This document shows, piece after piece, positions 62,462 to 64,000 of a stretch of DNA of 64,000 nt; positions within the stretch are counted from its first letter, which is position 1; each line of letters starts with the position of its first letter. The translations under genes and the position numbers were made by a program. Source of the stretch: Corallococcus caeni (GTDB lineage Bacteria > Myxococcota > Myxococcia > Myxococcales > Myxococcaceae); NCBI RefSeq assembly GCF_036245865.1, contig NZ_BTTW01000001.1, positions 1,054,001 through 1,118,000 of the forward strand. Direction: 5' to 3'. The notes beneath the pieces are model-generated. The model saw only the letters and a program-made list of their open reading frames with translations. It was not told the DNA's origin and did not search any database.

Positions 62462-63844
62462 GTGTCCGTCCGCATTCCGTCCGCTGGTGTCCCGCAGACG
62501 CGCCTGCCCGAGTCGCAGCCCGTCGCGCCGCGCGCGCCCATCAGTCCTTCCCTGGGCTACGCGACCAACGACACCTTCCAGGCGGACGCCGGCGGGATTG
62601 GCCGCCGCGGCCGCACCCAGCGCACGGCGCCGCCCCCCGCCACGCAGCCGGCCGCGCCCGCCGCCAACTCGCGCGCGGAGCCGCTGCAGCCGGAGACGAA
62701 CACCGCCCTCCAGGCCCGCCTCGCCGCGATGCCGGCGCCCGAGCGCGAGCGCGCCACGCAGTTCCTCAACCAGCACGTCCTCAACACGCCCAACGCGGAC
62801 CGCGCCACGCGCACGTACCTGGACCTGTCCGCGATGCAGGCCGCGCGTCCGGCCCGGCTGAGCATGGACACGGTGGAGACGCTGACGCGCGGCGTGGCGG
62901 AGCCTCGCGGCACCGGCGCCGCCGGGCAGGAAGGCATCCTGGGCCCGGCCCAGGCCCGGGCCGCGGCGAGCGCCATCGTGGGCATGACGGGCCAGGACTT
63001 CACCGCGCTCCAGGCCACCCTGCGCAACGCGGGCACGCGTGACGGCCAGCCGGTGCCCAACGCGGACGTGCAGACGGAGCGCGCGCTCATCCTCAAGGCC
63101 GTGGGGGCACGCAACCAGGAGCTGGCGTCGCCCGGCGTCCTGGACCGCGTGCGCAACGCCTTCGGGGACACGACCCGGGAGATGGACGACGTGGCGCGCT
63201 TCGGGCGGGAGATCGCGGGCACGCCGCGCGCCACGCTCCTCACCCAGTCCACCGCCATCGACGTGAACGCGGGCTCGCGCGCGCTCCAGCAGCGCTTCGA
63301 CGACTCGTGCGCGCCCACCGCGGCGCAGGTGGCCCACGCGGACGCGGACCCCATCTACGCGCGACAGCTCCACCGCGAGCCCATCCACAGCCTGGACGCG
63401 AACACGAACATCGGCCGCGAGCAGCGCCGCGTGCTGGAGAACAACGGCGGCATCGCGCGGCCTCGCCAGGGCGGCACGGGCGACAGCCTGGGCGTCTCCC
63501 CGGACGCCATGCGGGACATGTTCAACCGGGGCGTCTCCCCCAACAGCAACCGCACCTACGCGACGCAGACCATCGCGGACACGCCCCAGGCCCGTCAGGG
63601 CGCGCTGGACCGCGCGGACCGGCTCTTGCGCGACGGCGTGGACGTGCCCTTCGCCGTCCTCTGGAACGGCGGCGGCGGCCACGCGATGGTGATGTCCGAC
63701 GCGCGCGGCCAGGGCGCCAACCGCGAGTACCTCGTCACCGACCCCATGGACGGCCGGACGGGCTGGGTGCGCGGCAGTGACATCGCGGCCGGCAACACCC
63801 GCATCGGCCCGGGCACGGGCCGCCTCGCCTGGACCTTCGAATAA
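62462..63844 (+). CDS. Leaderless C39-like cysteine peptidase
   Basis: A 460-residue protein. The GTG start at 62462 follows GGGGGAAG. The N-terminal 75 residues are rich in Pro, Ala and Arg with NDTFQ (36-40); no signal peptide is present. The middle is helical. The C-terminal part (about 270-460) has the elements of a papain-like C39 fold: FDDSCAPTAA (Cys283), GGGGHAMVMSD (His407) and VTDPMDG (Asp427) in the right order and spacing. It could cleave peptides outside or inside the cell. The gene follows the leaderless subtilisin, from which a terminator separates it. Confidence 0.82.
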   Translation: MSVRIPSAGVPQTRLPESQPVAPRAPISPSLGYATNDTFQADAGGIGRRGRTQRTAPPPATQPAAPAANSRAEPLQPETNTALQARLAAMPAPERERATQFLNQHVLNTPNADRATRTYLDLSAMQAARPARLSMDTVETLTRGVAEPRGTGAAGQEGILGPAQARAAASAIVGMTGQDFTALQATLRNAGTRDGQPVPNADVQTERALILKAVGARNQELASPGVLDRVRNAFGDTTREMDDVARFGREIAGTPRATLLTQSTAIDVNAGSRALQQRFDDSCAPTAAQVAHADADPIYARQLHREPIHSLDANTNIGREQRRVLENNGGIARPRQGGTGDSLGVSPDAMRDMFNRGVSPNSNRTYATQTIADTPQARQGALDRADRLLRDGVDVPFAVLWNGGGGHAMVMSDARGQGANREYLVTDPMDGRTGWVRGSDIAAGNTRIGPGTGRLAWTFE

Positions 63845-63869
63845 CCTCCTGTCCTCGCAGCCTCCCTCC

Positions 63870-63906
63870 GGGCCCCCTCGCCACGCTTCGTGGCGGGTGT
63901 GGGCCC
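63870..63906 (+). terminator. Hairpin after the C39-like gene
   Basis: An inner 7-bp stem CGCCACG/CGTGGCG with a CTT loop, enclosed by GGGCCC at 63870-63875 and 63901-63906. It starts 25 bases past the stop codon. Confidence 0.55.
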
Positions 63907-63937
63907 GGAAGCCGTTTCTTCCATCCGTGAGTCCTCC

Positions 63938-64000
63938 ATGCGCGCGCCATCCGTGATGCGTCTCCTCGTGCTGTCCGTGCCCCTCCTCTCCGCGCCCGCG
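63938..64000 (+). CDS. Start of an exported protein (cut by window end)
   Basis: Only 21 residues are inside the window. They begin MRAPSVMRLLVLSVPLLS and look like a Sec signal peptide. No strong ribosome-binding site is visible (AGTCCTCC lies upstream), so the start is tentative; an in-frame ATG follows at 63956. The function cannot be told from this fragment. Confidence 0.5.
   Translation, partial: MRAPSVMRLLVLSVPLLSAPA

Overview
The window is very GC-rich, with codons dominated by G or C in the third position and genes packed tightly, often overlapping by a few bases. Gene content (a modular peptide synthetase with no accessory genes, KaiC-like and hybrid signalling proteins, many lipoproteins and secreted hydrolases, a collagen-like lipoprotein, a chitinase) points to a predatory myxobacterium of the Cystobacterineae, most like Corallococcus or Myxococcus. 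That assignment is inferred from style and content, not from a marker gene. I saw no rRNA, tRNA, CRISPR array, insertion sequence or integrase.

Layout. 1-2111: the 3' part of a KaiC-like ATPase overlapping a receiver/histidine-kinase hybrid. 2206-16909: an MFS exporter followed by a 13.5-kb four-module nonribosomal peptide synthetase (C-A-T x4, then TE). 16916-22099 (minus strand): a polytopic membrane protein, a chitinase lipoprotein with a ricin-type lectin domain, YbdD and the carbon-starvation transporter CstA. 22188-29130: mixed small genes, including an S41-like lipoprotein, a DUF6321-like protein with a histone-like tail, a leaderless HExxH protein with an exported neighbour, a GNAT enzyme, a collagen-like lipoprotein and a tail-collar protein. 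29183-35052: a short WYL regulator, a family B DNA polymerase, a GtrII-like membrane protein and an orphan MdcG homologue.

35393-52051 is the main system: eighteen plus-strand genes, mostly overlapping or only a few bases apart, that look like an aryl polyene / flexirubin-type pigment locus. It has a chain-length factor, two ketosynthases, two acyl carrier proteins, a ketoreductase and two dehydratases (one fused to the acyl ligase). It also has an aromatic-amino-acid ammonia-lyase to make the starter acid, a thioesterase, two acyltransferases, a GT2 glycosyltransferase, an export set (LolA-like, MMPL, DUF3261 lipoprotein, COG4648 membrane protein), a flavoprotein carrying the WxWxIP signature of flavin halogenases, and a small exported protein. 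The starter would be loaded on an ACP, extended to a conjugated polyene, possibly halogenated, and moved to the outer membrane.

52076-64000: a second polytopic membrane protein, a CocE/S15-like secreted hydrolase and a GNAT enzyme on the minus strand. These are followed on the plus strand by a PQQ-type sugar dehydrogenase with PKD and PA14 domains, an M13 metallopeptidase lipoprotein, a subtilisin without a signal peptide, a C39-like cysteine peptidase without a signal peptide, and the start of a further exported protein cut by the window end. Three leaderless proteins (24884-25735, 61108-62337, 62462-63844) share a Pro/Ala-rich N-terminus and a short Asp-x-Phe motif, and may use a common non-Sec export route.
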